Positions 29,258 through 41,425 of a stretch of 64,000 nt of DNA are shown here, piece by piece; the stretch's first letter is position 1, and each line of letters opens with the position of its first letter. The position numbers and the translations under genes were made by a program. Source of the DNA: Flaccisagitta enflata (Eukaryota > Chaetognatha > Sagittoidea > Aphragmophora); contig OZ231128.1 in the NCBI GenBank assembly GCA_965153355.1, positions 40,176,001 to 40,240,000 on the forward strand. Direction: 5' to 3'. Below the pieces are notes generated by a model. It ran no database searches. It saw only the letters and a program-made list of their open reading frames with translations, and was not told the DNA's origin.

Positions 29258-30020
29258 GACATAATTAGTGTGACCGACCAATCAACTTAACTCTTGTCCC
29301 GATTGCGTTTTATTTACCTCACTAAATCTCCTCCACCTTTCAATTCCACAGTAGGTTAGTCAAAGTCGTAATGCCCCTCCTCCTTCTCCCATCAGTTTGG
29401 CCCTTGTTCTCCCCTATTTCTTACCAGGCCCTCAATTCAAAAACCCCTGTCTTTGTCAGTTTTCATCCACCTCTTTTTTCCGTCCTCATGCGCGTCTCTG
29501 TCACACATGCTCTCGTCTCGTGTATTTTTGCTCGAGAGTTTTTCAGGGGAAGAAAAGGAAAAAAGTGAAAAAAGACGTTTTCATCTTTTATTCTGCTACT
29601 CTTTCGCTCAATTCTTGGATGATCCAATTTCTTTGAATCGAATTCACGTGTGTGGAGCACACTGGAAGTCCGTACAAAGAGAAATTTCCTGGAGGAATTG
29701 AGGCATTTATCTTTTGTGAGGGAGCATTGAGACTTTCTCTCTCTCTCTCGTCTGCCGGAAGAGACAGACTTTTTTGACACATTCTCTTCCTTGTTTGAGG
29801 ACAGCGGCGCTGACAATTCGGATGACCTCCGCCAACAGGAAATGTTTGTTTTATCAGTAAGAATGTCCTTGTGATAGCTTTAAGTTTGTGTGACAACTAT
29901 TCATTATATACATGTATCACACTCAAAGTGCGGTCATTAGATGTGCCTATTGGAGAGAGGGTTTTCTTTTTAGGGCACCCGACGGGAATGAATGCGTTTT
30001 TGCCCAACAGCAATGCGGCC
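29258..30020. other. Stretch without a supported gene
   Basis: A good acceptor-like gagagtttttcag at 29548 precedes a Lys/Arg-rich open stretch, but there is no frame link to the Ig-like gene. Confidence 0.3.
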
Positions 30021-30023
30021 TCA

Positions 30024-30215
30024 TTATCTTTTTAGTCGCGTGCCACGCTACTCTATGACCCGCTATGTCGGTCCCTGGTCGGTCCGCGTTAGCTTTTTTT
30101 TTCACCATTTTACGTCGTTTCAAGTCATTTAAAGTCATTTTACATTTTGACTTTTTGTCTTTTATTCTTGAGTCTTGACGACCGTACGCGACTTGGAGGT
30201 GTCGGCCTTGTCTTA
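30024..30215 (+). mobile_element. Hairpin element, subfamily 2
   Basis: tttttagtcgcgtgccacgc-tactctatgacccgctatgt, then ttttacgtcgtttcaagtca repeats, and a right box cgtacgcgacttggaggtgt-cggccttgtctt. GCGAC in the box matches the GTCGC stem. Confidence 0.68.
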
Positions 30216-30677
30216 AACTCATTTTGAAAAATCTTTCTGGGACTTTACAGATGACACATGGCCCATGGCTTTACTTGCATGCTATAACTTTCAATGGTTG
30301 GTTGTATCTTTGTTTTGATTTTGCCGTTGTGTAATTTTCGTGTCTCAGGAATAAAGCTGTTTGTAAATTCCAAATTACTGTTTAGATAAAAGCCTCAGAA
30401 TCCACTGACCACGTTGGCATTCTAGTGCGTTAGCTCTAGTTTTATCGATCTCACTCGAGCGTTTTCCTCCTTTCTCCCCAATTTTTACCTAGCAGTTTTC
30501 GACGAGTGGGTGATTTTTCCAGTCTCATGCTCTTAGAGAGCTGAATTTGTGTTTGCCATCAAAACACGAGCGCTCTTAACCACATCCAATCTTCCAATGA
30601 AGTTGACTCTCTCTCAAATGTTTCAACACACATCAAAACTTTACAATTGCGAGCGGATGTCGCTTAATCACAGCTAG

Positions 30678-30711
<34 letters not shown>

Positions 30712-31085
30712 TGCTGATCGTGGACTATGCTTGGAAAAAAAGTCGGTACTATCACTAACTCACTATTATGCTTCAAAGATTATCCTCAAGACAGAACCTC
30801 ATATAATTTTAAAGCATACTTACAATTTTACACTCGTTAGTACTTCCACCGCTTCCGCTTCCGCTTCCGCTTCCATTTTACAGTTCAAATACTAGTAGCT
30901 ATCCCATCCTCTAAATTGGAAGCGGTCAATCGCCTCCACATCCCTAGTTCGTACTAACCTACTTTGAAACTTGACAACATTAAAACGAGTACTCTCTGAG
31001 GTTCCAACTGAGCTCTGATTCCACATGACTGACATCAATCGAAAACGTGCGACAGGGCGCAAATAAGTTTCCTTCATGTAGACGT
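30216..31085. other. Stretch with an (AT)n run and no gene
   Basis: (TA)n at 30680-30709 and CCGCTT repeats at 30849-30873. No exon. Confidence 0.5.
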
Positions 31086-31302
31086 GACCCTCTACGCCGC
31101 CATATCCGTCACTCTCGACGATCGACTCATCGGTCTGTCTGTCCATTCGTCCGTCAATCGATGTAATGTACGGGCTGATCGGAAACGCGCTTGACCTTCT
31201 CGGCCTTTTTGGTTTAGGTACAATTCAATTGACCAAAATAAGTCAGTTAACTTCCGCATCACTGCTCCTGCCCACCCGTACGCGATTCCAGGCCTTGAAT
31301 AT
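31086..31302 (+). mobile_element. Degenerate hairpin element, subfamily 2
   Basis: gtctgtctgtccattcgtcc, then atcactgctcctgcccaccc-gtacgcgattccaggccttg. The left hairpin is not recognisable. Confidence 0.4.
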
Positions 31303-31612
31303 TTTACATAAAGCTCACTGACAGATTAACTGACAGACTAAGTTGCAACAAACAGATAGCCACCCTGGCAAGCTGTTTAAAAAAAAATCTTTCAAATGTT
31401 GCCCTATTCATAGCTCTTCTTTAGTCAAGATGTAATTGTTATTGCATAAGGGTTCATGGTAGATGAACTTGCTTAATCGATGCGATAAAATTATTTCTAA
31501 GATAGTGACAAACAGACTTACCAATGCAAACTATCCTTTACAAACTGCCGGTCTCCTATGAATTCCTCAACATGCGGCCGAAAACAGAGAGTGTGAGCAA
31601 GAAGAAAAGATG

Positions 31613-32003
31613 ACTTTTTCAGTTTTCAGCTTCCATTGCCTCATAATTCCAATTTGACTGAATGCCTTCTCTTCTTCTCAGTTCAGTTTTCAGCTTCCAT
31701 TGCCTCATAATTCCAATTTGACTGAATGCCTTCTCTTCTTCTCAGTTCAGTTTTCAGCTTGCATTGCTTCATAATTCCAATTTGGCTGAATGCATTCTCT
31801 TCTTCTCAGTACAGTTTTCAGCTTGCATTGCTTCATAATTCCAATTTGACTGAATGCATTCTCTTCTTCTCAGTTCAGTTTTCAGCTTGCATTGCTTCAT
31901 AATTCCAATTTGACTGAATGCATTCTCTTCTTCTCAGTTCAGTTTTCAGCTTGCATTGCTTCATAATTCCAATTTGGCTGAATGCATTCTCCTCTTCTCA
32001 ATC
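31613..32003 (+). repeat. 64-bp tandem repeat, six copies
   Basis: The unit agttttcagctt(c/g)cattgc... recurs at 31621, 31685, 31749, 31813, 31877 and 31941, exactly 64 bp apart, with a few substitutions. Confidence 0.93.
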
Positions 32004-32087
32004 CCACATTTGTCACCATCGCTAATCATGGATCCCATGGAGCCCGATTTATATCTTTTTGTCTGAGGGTTTCACCTTCCCTCTTTT

Positions 32088-32350
32088 AGGGGGTGTTTCT
32101 AGTCAGAGACAATCGCGTTTTTAACGGGCCACTCGGTCGCTCGCTACGTTCGTTCGCTCGCACCGCTCACTCCCCTCACTCTGCTCACTCACTCCGTAGT
32201 GCTCACTTTGCTCACTCGCTCCACTCATGGGCTCGCTCACTCACTTCGCTCACTCCCCGTGGGACAATTGAAATTCTTAAATATGTGTTCACCCTGTAAA
32301 CGCGTTCAATGGGAGCGAACGCGTTTTTCATCTTCACCAGAAACAGTCCC
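32088..32350 (+). mobile_element. TIR element with GGGTGTTTCTAGTCAGAGAC end
   Basis: Second copy of the 23435 family: ggtgtttctagtcagagaca, cgggccactcggtcgctcgc, CGCTCACT repeats, ccgtgggacaattgaaattc, and ttcaccagaaacagtccc. Confidence 0.72.
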
Positions 32351-32879
32351 TTCTTTCCCCCGAGAGTGTTCATGCAGAGAAGAGTTATTTCGACCAAAAA
32401 TGATGAAATGTTATTAATCATTTTTCTGACATCTTCTATCAATAATGAATGAAATGAAGGGAAGGACGTGTGCGATGCATGATCCTACGCATGTTTCCAT
32501 CAGTAAAAAGTTCAGAAGCCATCTTAAGGGACAAATCTGATCCCTATTTGACTAATGATTATATAGAGCAGAATGCTTGGAGGTCGAGTAAAACAACACA
32601 AATCATTTTTCTACCAGTTTCCTTTATCAATTCAACCACATGAGGAGTACCATGGTGGTGGAAAGGAGGGGGGGCGCGAAAGAGCAATCATCCAAGTAAC
32701 CGCATGCTGATGAACGCACCTCGTTTGTCCCATATTTGTCAGAATCATTATTCATTAATCATGACAGGTTTTTGAGTCTCCTAGTCCTGGATCCTGGATC
32801 CTGAATCCAAAATCCCAAGTTGGAATCCAATTGTTTCTCCATCCATTTTCTTTCTCCCTTTTTCACGCGGCGACCAATC

Positions 32880-33265
32880 TTTTGCTTTCTCATTTTCCTT
32901 TCTTTTCTTTTATTAACTTTTTTCTTTTCTTTCGTTTTCTTTTTTTTTTTCTTTTCTTTTCTTTTCATTATTTTTCATTATATTTTTTCTTTTCTTTTCC
33001 TTTCTTTGCTTCACTTTGCTTCACTTTGCTTTTTTTGTCATTTTCTTTCTTTTGTTTTCTTTTCTTTACTTTCTTTATCTTTTTTTTTTCTTTTCTTTTC
33101 CTTTCTTTTCCTTTCTTTTTGTTTCTCTTCTTTTCTTTTCTTTTCTGTTTTTTTTTCTTTTCTGTTCTTTTTTTTCTGTTTTTTCTTTATCCTTTTCTTT
33201 CCTCTTCTTTCTTCATCTTTTCTTTTCTTTTTGTTCTTTTCTTTTTTTCTTTCTTTCCCCGACTT
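32880..33265 (+). repeat. (TTTTC)n pyrimidine tract
   Basis: Imperfect TTTTC/TTCTT repeats. Phe/Leu/Ser frames are repeat translations. Confidence 0.9.
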
Positions 33266-33491
33266 TGTTCTCTTTTCTTACCGTGTATGAGCAAATGTGC
33301 TTGATTTGATTGCGGTGTTTGAATAGCAAGGTTTTTGCTTCCGGCTTAGCCCTTAGGTCTGATTGTGATGATTCTTTATTTTTCACTGCCCTTGCCTAAA
33401 ACCTTGCCACATTTTCAAAAACGAAGGCGCCCTCAGATGATAAATAGATTGAAACATTTTATGAAGAATAAGAGAAAAGAGAAAGTGGAAA

Positions 33492-33687
33492 AACAAGGCC
33501 GGATACACGGCTACCCCAGTCGCGTGCGGGTGGGCAGGGGCCATATTTGAGGTCACCAGACCATTTCGGAAGGAGCAGTAGGCTCAAAAAATAAAAATCA
33601 TAAAAAAAGTAAAATGTGAACAACCAACCGACCGACCATCCGACGGATAAAGCAGGGTGTAGAGTCGCGTAGCACGCGACTAAAAAT
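33492..33687 (-). mobile_element. Hairpin element, subfamily 2, reverse orientation
   Basis: acaaggccggatacacggct, accccagtcgcgtgcgggtg, ggcaggggcc, CCGACCGA repeats, hairpin GTCGCG-TAGCA-CGCGAC and taaaaa. Well preserved; it shows the element read from the accepted 5' side. Confidence 0.8.
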
Positions 33688-33881
33688 GCATTTTTATCAT
33701 TAATCGAGAAAAATTTCAGTCGGAGGCGCTTGATATAAATGAGGATTGGAATCAAGCGTAAAAAAAGAGCCAGAATTAACTTGTTGCGGATATCAAATGA
33801 TCAGAGCGAAATGAGGAAATTGATTTTAATTAAAGGTTAAGAGAAAAGCAGGTGAGTAGAGAGAAAAAGAGAAAGGAAATA

Positions 33882-34057
33882 CAGTGGAACCCCGCAGTAA
33901 CAGCCTCGCAATTAAAGGTTCCCCATCAATGAAGATCAATATTTTGAGGTCCGCAATGATAGTTTTAAATGTGATTTCACCTCTTTTTAAAGGTTATCCT
34001 AAAAAGAAAGTAAAAAATCTTCAGTCCGTATGGGACCAATGAGGCGGGGTCCTACTG
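33882..34057. mobile_element. Small pogo/Tigger-like MITE
   Basis: CAGTGGAACCCCGC and GCGGGGTCCTACTG ends, TA duplication at 33880 and 34058. 176 bp, no coding. Confidence 0.8.
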
Positions 34058-34297
34058 TAGAAAGGAAGAAAAAAAATGAAATAGAGAGAAAAGGAGAAAG
34101 AAAATGAGAAAGGAGGAAAGAAAGTAGGAAACCAAGAAATGAACAGAAAGAAAAAGAAAAGATCGGAACGGAAAAGTGACAAGCAAACAAATAAACAAAC
34201 AATAAACAAAGAGAAGGAATGAAGAAGGAAAACACGAGAATTGAGGAATATGAAGGGACTTGTCGCCAAGGGAAAAAAGCAGTAAATGTCAGTCGCT

Positions 34298-34332
<35 letters not shown>
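34298..34332 (+). repeat. (CT)n hit by the large inverted element
   Basis: CT array left of the element. It resumes as tctctctc at 36464, which suggests that the insertion split one array. Confidence 0.75.
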
Positions 34333-34334
<2 letters not shown>

Positions 34335-36463
34335 GTCTATGGACAAAACGACAATCGCAACTTTTGCTAATCACTGATAGGATGCTAAGGTGTGATTTTT
34401 TTCAAAATGCAGGCTTACAACTGCTATGTAGAAAATTACTAAGGACTGAAGCAAACTAAAGGAAGTTCAATTACTACAGGGAGGCCATGTAAATTGCTGA
34501 AATGAACTTTTTATAAATTGAAAGTATATGTTGGCATTGAGTCTCGCCTCACAAGTGTCAACTACCCCCTGCAAGTGTTGATTACCACCCCCCCTAAGTG
34601 TCCACTACCCCCCGCAAACCTTGACTACCCCCCATAAGTGTTGACTACCCCCCTGCAAGTGCCAACTACCCCCGTCAAGTGTTGACTACCCCCTCATATG
34701 TTGACTACCCCCTACAAGTATTTATTACCCCTGCAAATATCAACTACCCCCAAAAGTGCCGAATACCCCCCACATGCGTCCACTACCCCCTGCAATTGCT
34801 GTCTACCCCCCAAAAGTGTTGACTTCCCCCCGCAAGTATCAACTACCCCCCCAATTGTCAACTACCTACCGCAAGGTTTGACTACCTCCCACAAGTGTTG
34901 ACTACCCCCTGCAAGTGTCCACTACCCCCAAGTGTTGACTACCCCCATAAGTGTTAACTACCCCCAAAAGTGTTAATTACCACCCCCACTACCCCCTGAG
35001 TCAACTACCCCCGGCAAGTATCAACTACCTTCCACAAGTTTTGACTACCCCCTGAGTTGACTACCCCCGGCAACTTTCAACTACCCCCCACAAGTGTTGA
35101 CTACCCCCTGCAAGTGTCATCTACCCCCTGCAAGTGTCAACTAGTCTCCGCAAGTGTCAACTACCCCTGCAAGTGTTGACTACCCCCCACAAGTGTCGAC
35201 CACCCCCTGCAAGTGCTAACTACCCACCACAAGAATTAACTACCCCCGGCAAGTGTCTACTACCCCCGGCAAGTGCCAACTACCACTGCCAACCCTTTGG
35301 GGACTTCCCTCAAAGTGTTGACTCCCCTGCAAGTGTTGACTACCCAGTTGGCATTTGTGGGGGGTAGTTGACACTTGCTGGGGATTGTTGACACTTGTAA
35401 GGGATAGTTGACACCTGGAAGGGATAGTCAACACTTGTGGGGGGAAGTTAACACTTTGAGGGGGAGTTGACATTTGCCGGGGGTAGTCTACACTTTTTGG
35501 GGCTGGTCAACACATGTGGGGGGTAGTCGACAGTCGACACTTGCAGGGGGTAGTCAACACTTGTGGGGGTAGTGGACACTTGCCGGGGGTAGTCGACTCA
35601 GGGGGTAGTCAATCTTTGCGGGGGGTAGTTGACACTTGCCGGGGGTAGTTGACTCAAGGGGTAGTGAGGGTGATAGTTAACACTTTTGGGGGTAGTTGAC
35701 ACTTTTTGGGGTAGTCAACACTTGGGGGGGTAGTGGACACTTGCGGGGGTAGTGGACGCAGGGGGTAGTGGAGGTGGTAGTTAACACTTTTGGGAGTAGT
35801 TGACACTTTTGGGGGTAGTCAACACTTGGGGGGGTAGTGGACACTTGCGGGGAGTAGTCAACACTTGCAGGGGGTAGTTGACAATTGAGTGGTAGTTGAC
35901 ACTTGCGGGGGGTAGTTGACACTTTTGGGGGGTAGACAACACTTGCAAGGGGTAGTTGACACTTGTGGGGGTATTAATCACTTTTGGGGGGTAGTTGATA
36001 TTTGCGGGGGTAGTCAACACTTGTAAGGGGTAGTCAACATTTAAGTGGGGTAGTCAACACTTGCAGAAGGTAGTTGATTCTCGTGGAGGGTAGTCGACAC
36101 TTGCCGGGGGTAGTTGACACTTGCTGGGGGTAGTTGACACTTGCAGGGGGTAGTCAACACTTGTGGGGGGGTCGTGAACATTTGCGGGGGGTAGTGGACA
36201 CTTTGGGGGTGGTAATCAACACTTGCAAGGGGTAGTTGACACTTGCGAGCAAGACTCTATGCCAACATATAATCTCAATTTCTAAAAAGTTCATTTCAGC
36301 AATTTACATGGCCTCCCTGTAGTAATTGTACTTCCATTAGTTTGCTTCAGTCCTTAGTAATTTTCTACATAGCAGTTGTGAGCCTGCATGTTGAAAAAAA
36401 TCACATCTTAGCATCCTATCAGTGATTAGCAAAAGTTGCGATTGTCGTTTTGTCCATAGACTG
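34333..36463. mobile_element. 2.1-kb inverted-repeat element made of opposed minisatellite arms
   Basis: Outer arms of about 210 bp begin CAGTCTATGGACAAAACGAC and are inverted at the right end (gtcgttttgtccatagactg). Between them, 34550-35345 repeats actaccccctgcaagtgttg and 35346-36250 repeats its inverse (cacttgcagggggtagttga) at an 18-20 bp period. The flanks are CT repeat on both sides. No coding capacity; short Thr-Pro-rich frames are repeat translations. Confidence 0.85.
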
Positions 36464-36729
36464 TCTCTCTCAGTGGACGAAACGGCAAATAATGTTGAAA
36501 ATTTTTGCGACAGGGTAAGGGGTGGTTGGCCAACGAGGTAGAATAAGGGTAAGGTCTGTGGGGCGACTTGTACTTATATACGACTCAATTCAAATGAACA
36601 TGCTGAAAATTGGTCAAACGTCGTTTTTAATTCTTTTTCATTTAAGGATTGCCCACGGCCACTTTGTGCCTTTTCTTTTAGTTCACAGATGATCAGTGTT
36701 TCTGTGCTGTGCAAAATGACTGTGAGAGT

Positions 36730-36862
36730 CTTTTTAGGTGCGACAAAGCACCTCTATATCTGGCTGTGTCCGTCGGTCGGTCGGTTGGTCTGTTAGTTAG
36801 TCGGGTAACGCATTCGTTCGACGATCCACACGTCGCACCTTATTGGCCCACTTGGCCATGTT
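36730..36862 (+). mobile_element. Hairpin element, subfamily 3
   Basis: tttttaggtgcgacaaagca-cctctatatctggctgtgtc, GTCG repeats, ccacacgtcgcaccttattg-gcccacttggccatgttt. Stem and box share GCACC. 80% or more similar by eye to 1394-1525. Confidence 0.8.
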
Positions 36863-37105
36863 TACAAAAGGTTTTGCCGAGGCGAGGCAAACGCACCTAC
36901 AAATACGTTATTTGTCTGTTTTTGTCAACTTACGCACGCACATGATTGCTTGCAAAGAGAAACAAACGAAGAAGGAAGCAGATATCTAAAAAAAAAGAGG
37001 ATTAGATAGATGATTATGCAGTAGAACAGTAGAAGAGAAAGAAGAAAAGCCAAACCAAGAGGGAAAATCAATGCTGCGTGGAAGAACTATTAAACATGGG
37101 AAAAC

Positions 37106-37205
<100 letters not shown>

Positions 37206-37224
37206 TCGCCCAAGGGCAATATGT

Positions 37225-37734
37225 GGTCAGCGATACCCGTTGCCCTGCTTTGCATGATTATCAATTGGAGTGAGAGGAAGCAGGGCAGCGGCCCCGAAGG
37301 AGACGAAGTCCTGTAGAACACAGGGGGACTATTGTTCGTCCGTCCGTCCGTCCTTCCGTCCATCCGTTCCCCCAAGCCCTCTCAGGCCTGAAATCTACCC
37401 TCTCAGGCCTGAAATCTACCCTCTCAGGCCTGAAATCTACCCTCTCAGGCCTGAAATCTGCCCTCCCAGCCCTTGAATCTGGGAGAGCAGATTCAAGGCC
37501 TTAGAGGGCAGATACAAGGCTTGGGAGAGCAGATTCAAGGCCTGAGAGGGCAGAATCAAGGCCAGGGAGGGCAGATTTCAGGCCTGGGAGGGTAGATTTC
37601 AGGCCTGAGAGGGCAGATTTCAGGCCTGAGAGGGCCTGGGGGGACGAACGCACGGTAGGACAGACGGACGGACGAACAAAAGTCCCCCTGTGTTCTGCAG
37701 GAATTCGTCCCCTTTGGGGGCCGCTGCCCAAAAA
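37225..37734. mobile_element. GGTCAGCG/GGGCAGCGGCCCC palindromic element
   Basis: ggtcagcgatacccgttgcc, gcagggcagcggccccgaag, agtcctgtagaacacagggg, GTCC repeats, 21-bp repeats of ctctcaggcctgaaatctac, then the inverse (gtccccctgtgttctgcagg, ggggccgctgccca). It is the best complete palindrome of the family and is bordered by (GA)n on both sides. Confidence 0.82.
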
Positions 37735-37767
37735 AGAGAGAGAGAGAGAGTGAGAGAGAGAGAGAGA

Positions 37768-37861
<94 letters not shown>
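37735..37861 (+). repeat. (GA)n microsatellite
   Basis: GA array with two GTGA interruptions. Confidence 0.95.
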
Positions 37862-37865
<4 letters not shown>

Positions 37866-37939
37866 TGGGGATCCAAAACATCGTGAGATATGCCGGAGGG
37901 ATTTGGGGCGGAGGCGGAATGGGTCTCCACAGAAGGACG

Positions 37940-38010
37940 AACAAGTGCAAGTTCTGAAATAAAGAAATAAGTAAAGAACTAAGTAAAGAAATTAGTTAAG
38001 AAATAAGTAA
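37940..38010 (+). repeat. aaataagtaaagaa short tandem repeat
   Basis: About five units of gaaataagtaaa. The surrounding 37862-38284 has no gene. Confidence 0.7.
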
Positions 38011-38284
38011 AGAGTGGCCGAAAGAGGCAGGAATGTCACTGAGGCACAACTACAGACTGACTCTCCGGAAGACACTTTTAAGACAAGTAACAGATTTATC
38101 ACTTGTGAACGAATTCAACATTGGTCTACTCACTCAAGATTTATCAACAGACAACAACGACTCTAAGAATCGTATTGCCCTACCATGATATATGCATAAC
38201 AGTGATTTGGTCGTATTCTAGCAAGCTCTATCTTGTGAGTTTGCAGTAATCAAACCCAGAGCGATTTAGCTGTTGATGAAACTA

Positions 38285-38405
38285 TTTTTAGGTGCGACAA
38301 AGCACCTCTATAACTGGCTCTGTCCGTCTGTTGGTCTGTCGGTCTGTAACGCATTCGTTCGACAATCGACACTTCGCACCTTATTGGCCTACTTGGCCTT
38401 GTTTT
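38285..38405 (+). mobile_element. Hairpin element, subfamily 3
   Basis: tttttaggtgcgacaaagca-cctctataactggctctgtc, gtaacgcattcgttcgacaa, cacttcgcaccttattggcc-tacttggccttgttt. Stem and box share GCACC. Confidence 0.82.
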
Positions 38406-38970
38406 AGATTTAGTTACTTAGGCTCTTGGAAAACTCTCGGCTCACCTGTGGCTGTATAGCAAGATGTTTGCTCATCATGAAACATCAATCGTAATCAAAG
38501 GTGAAGCACTATGTCTCAAGAAAAGCTAAGGGAATGCTCGTCTTTTATCGTTTGTCTGGATGTAGTGCTCAGAGACAGACACACTGACTTACAAAGTGAC
38601 AGTGTCTTTATGAAAGCATCTTATGGTATTTTTAGTACTCTTGTACGGTATTCAAACAACTGCTGACCCAAAAACCCGCATGATTCGCGATAAATGTATA
38701 GAAAATGATCGGTGAAATCTGTAGACCTCATATTTTACCATTTTTTGTAATTTGTAGTCGTTCAAATGTACTTAAAAGAAAAGAAAGAGAAAATGGAAAG
38801 TAAACTAAAAAATACGGTTCATTCACCGAGATGCTATAAAATGCTTTGGCCGTAAGTATTTTTGCAGTTTCTTGATCGTTCCCAATTCCCCTCACCCTCA
38901 CCCAATATACAAGTTGATTAGTTGATATTCCCTTGCATAGACATAGACTCGAAAATTCTCCTAGGTCAGT
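38406..38970. other. Stretch without a gene
   Basis: Unique-looking A/T-rich sequence; no exon or element recognised. Confidence 0.4.
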
Positions 38971-38975
38971 CAGTA

Positions 38976-39587
38976 CAGTGCGGCGCAAAAATAAGTTTCA
39001 GGTTTTGTCACAATTCTTTCGTATGTTCCATAGCAGATAAGAACCTTTTATCAGTGAGATTATTAAAGGATTTTTAGTTTTCTTTAATTTGGGACTAATC
39101 CCACATTTCTAGCTCTTTTTGTTTAAGCGTGACATTGATTTGAAGTAGTACATATCAAAATTACCTTGGGAAAAACAGCAAAAAATAATGATATTTTCAT
39201 CGCTTGAAAACATGACTGATTCACTTCAAACTAATGTCATTTGAAAAGGAATCAAGCTATAAAGTTCTGCTTGATCTAGATTTGTAGATTTTTTGAAGAT
39301 CTTTAAAAAACTCATGGATATGATGCATGAATCATGATTCTTTTTTAGTCTATTAAAGAAAAACAAGGTCTAAGATGTGTTTCATCAATAGTTAGCACTG
39401 GTTTATTATATCCCTTCTTTGAACTTGTATAATTTTTTCACAAATTAAGTTACAATAATGGGATTGGACTAGATTTGTAGAATTTTTGAAGATGTTTAAA
39501 TATATCATGGATTTTAATTGTCTAAACTCATTACTTTTGAAATACTAGCTTACTAAACTGATTGAAACTTATTTTTGCGCCGCACTG
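38976..39587. mobile_element. MITE with CAGTGCGGCGCAAAAATAAG ends
   Basis: Inverted ends CAGTGCGGCGCAAAAATAAG/TTTCA with TA at 38974 and 39588. The interior has cccacatttctagctctttt, the shared core motif. Confidence 0.9.
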
Positions 39588-39799
39588 TAGCTCAATCTTT
39601 TGCATGGACCTGCTCAGCGCTTTCAATATTCAAGGTTCTGGCTCAAATACGTTAGAAGTTATGAGCATTTGTTTGAACCATATCAAGCTGAAAATAGTCT
39701 GGGTAAATCTTTGAACTTTCTTTGAAAATATGGCCGACAGTGAATTTCAACGAAGTCCAAGTTTTCTTAAAAAAAGTAAGGATACAGGATTTTGGATTT

Positions 39800-40165
39800 T
39801 GGATTTAAGTCCCCAACGTGCGACACAAAAATTTTCTAAGTTTTAAAAAAAAAATGAAAATACAAGATTTTGGATCTAGGCAAATAAAAAAATCCCCAAC
39901 GCGCGACACAAAAATTTTTTAAGTTTAAAAAAAAAATGAAAATACAAGATTTTGGATCTAGGCGAATCAAAAAATTTCCTATCGATTGAACCCTACTTTT
40001 AAAAAATATTTTTAAAAAAAATATTTTGTGATTTTTTTTTTCAGTCCCCGACGCACGACACAAAAATTTTTTAAGTTTTTCAAAAAAAGTGAAAATACAA
40101 GATTTTAGATCTAGGCAAATCAAACAATTTCCTATCGATTGAACCCTACTTTTTTTTTCCAAAAA
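39800..40165 (+). repeat. Degenerate tandem duplication
   Basis: Three copies of ccccaacgygcgacacaaaa followed by aatacaagattttggatcta, at 39811, 39893 and 40044; two copies of cctatcgattgaaccctact. Confidence 0.8.
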
Positions 40166-40384
40166 AATCTTCATCAGGGGCTTTTTTGGGGGCCCTTAGG
40201 GGCCCCTAAGGCATTAAAAATTTTGGCTAATGAGAACAAGAGAGTTATGTACATACGCCAAGGTATCTTTCAGGACCAAATTCAAGCTGATTAATTAGAG
40301 CTCAAGCTCATGCCGTTAGTCCCTCCAGACCGGCCGCATTTAAAAGTGAAATTGGAAAATTTACAAGGACACAGATTTCGGATC

Positions 40385-40625
40385 TAAGGTCAATCTCTAC
40401 GCCTTGCATTCTCGTGACCCTTACCTTTATTCAATCGCTAAGTAGACATACCCTAGCTTTCTCGTGCCCCTTACCCTTACTTTATTGACAAATAGGCATT
40501 CCCTTGCTTTTTCGTGCCCCTTACCCTTTCCCAATAGTCAAATAGGCATTCTCTTGCTTTCTCGTGCCTCTTACCCTTTCCCAGTAGCCAAATTGGCATT
40601 CCCTAGCTTTCTTGTGCCCCCGATT
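40385..40625 (+). repeat. 50-bp tandem repeat, about five copies
   Basis: aataggcattcccttgcttt and tcgtgccccttaccctttcc repeat with a 50-bp step (for example 40491, 40541). Confidence 0.85.
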
Positions 40626-40924
40626 CCGTCCCCCTCCCCTCCCTTCAGGTTGGCCGCTGGCTACATTTGCTCAATAACCAAAACCGTTTGACCGTACGAC
40701 CTTTTTTTTGGCACTTTCATTCCGCGATTCCGACCTTTTGCTGCCACTCAAAAAATTGGCGCCTTTTCTTACTGTTAGTATGAAGGTCAATCCTCTCCAG
40801 TTTTTGCTTCACTATCGTTCTCAAAGCGAATAAAAATGCAGATGAATCTCGCTTTAACAGTAATCGTTCCTTAAAGATTTTGTTTCAACTCTTTCGCCAG
40901 AAAAAACATTTTTTATTCAAATAA

Positions 40925-41425
40925 GGACCCTGCTACCCTCTTATTACTCTCCTTGGTCTACCCCCTCTAACTTAAATCTATTTTGATTGGTTTCCAAATG
41001 CCAAGCTCCTCCCTTTTCCCTCTTCCGTATCCCCTTCCCTTTAAATCGATTTTAGTTGGTTTTTCCGTTACCGTAATCCTTCCCCTTCCCTCCTATACAT
41101 ACTCCATCTCTCTTGAATCTCTTCTTCATTTCCCATCTTCTAACTCCTTCCTTCCTTCTACTCCCTTCGGCTCAAATCTTTATTTTTCGTTGACTTAGTT
41201 TTGCCAATCTTCATCCGCTTCTCTTCTTTAGTCACACAACCCCCAGAATCTCTTCTTCCCTTTGGTATCATTACCCATCTTTTTAATGCCCCTTCCTTCC
41301 TTCCGCTCCCTTTCCCTTGAAACTTTCTTTCCTTTGGTATCACAACCTATCCTCTGCCCCTTCCTTCCTTTCCTCCGCTCCCTTTCGCTTGAAACTTTTC
41401 TTTTCGTTGGTTTCCCGTTGCCAAT
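40925..41425 (+). repeat. Degenerate ~100-bp pyrimidine-rich repeat
   Basis: Recurring ccttccttccgctccctttc, ttgaaactttctttcctttg and ggtttcccgttgccaatccc phrases; strongly diverged. Confidence 0.55.

Noticed and set aside
29549-29704. Possible terminal exon with Lys-rich start and stop codon
   Set aside because: The acceptor looks good, but no phase link to exon 9 can be shown and both frames end quickly.
31621-32003. CRISPR-like array
   Set aside because: The 64-bp units are contiguous tandem repeats with no variable spacers, in a eukaryotic context.
34698-36020. Pro/Thr-rich open frames on both strands
   Set aside because: Translations of the opposed minisatellite arms.
36684-36722. Cys-rich short exon after ttttcttttag
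   Set aside because: Only about 40 nt, no neighbour exon, and it borders a subfamily-3 element.
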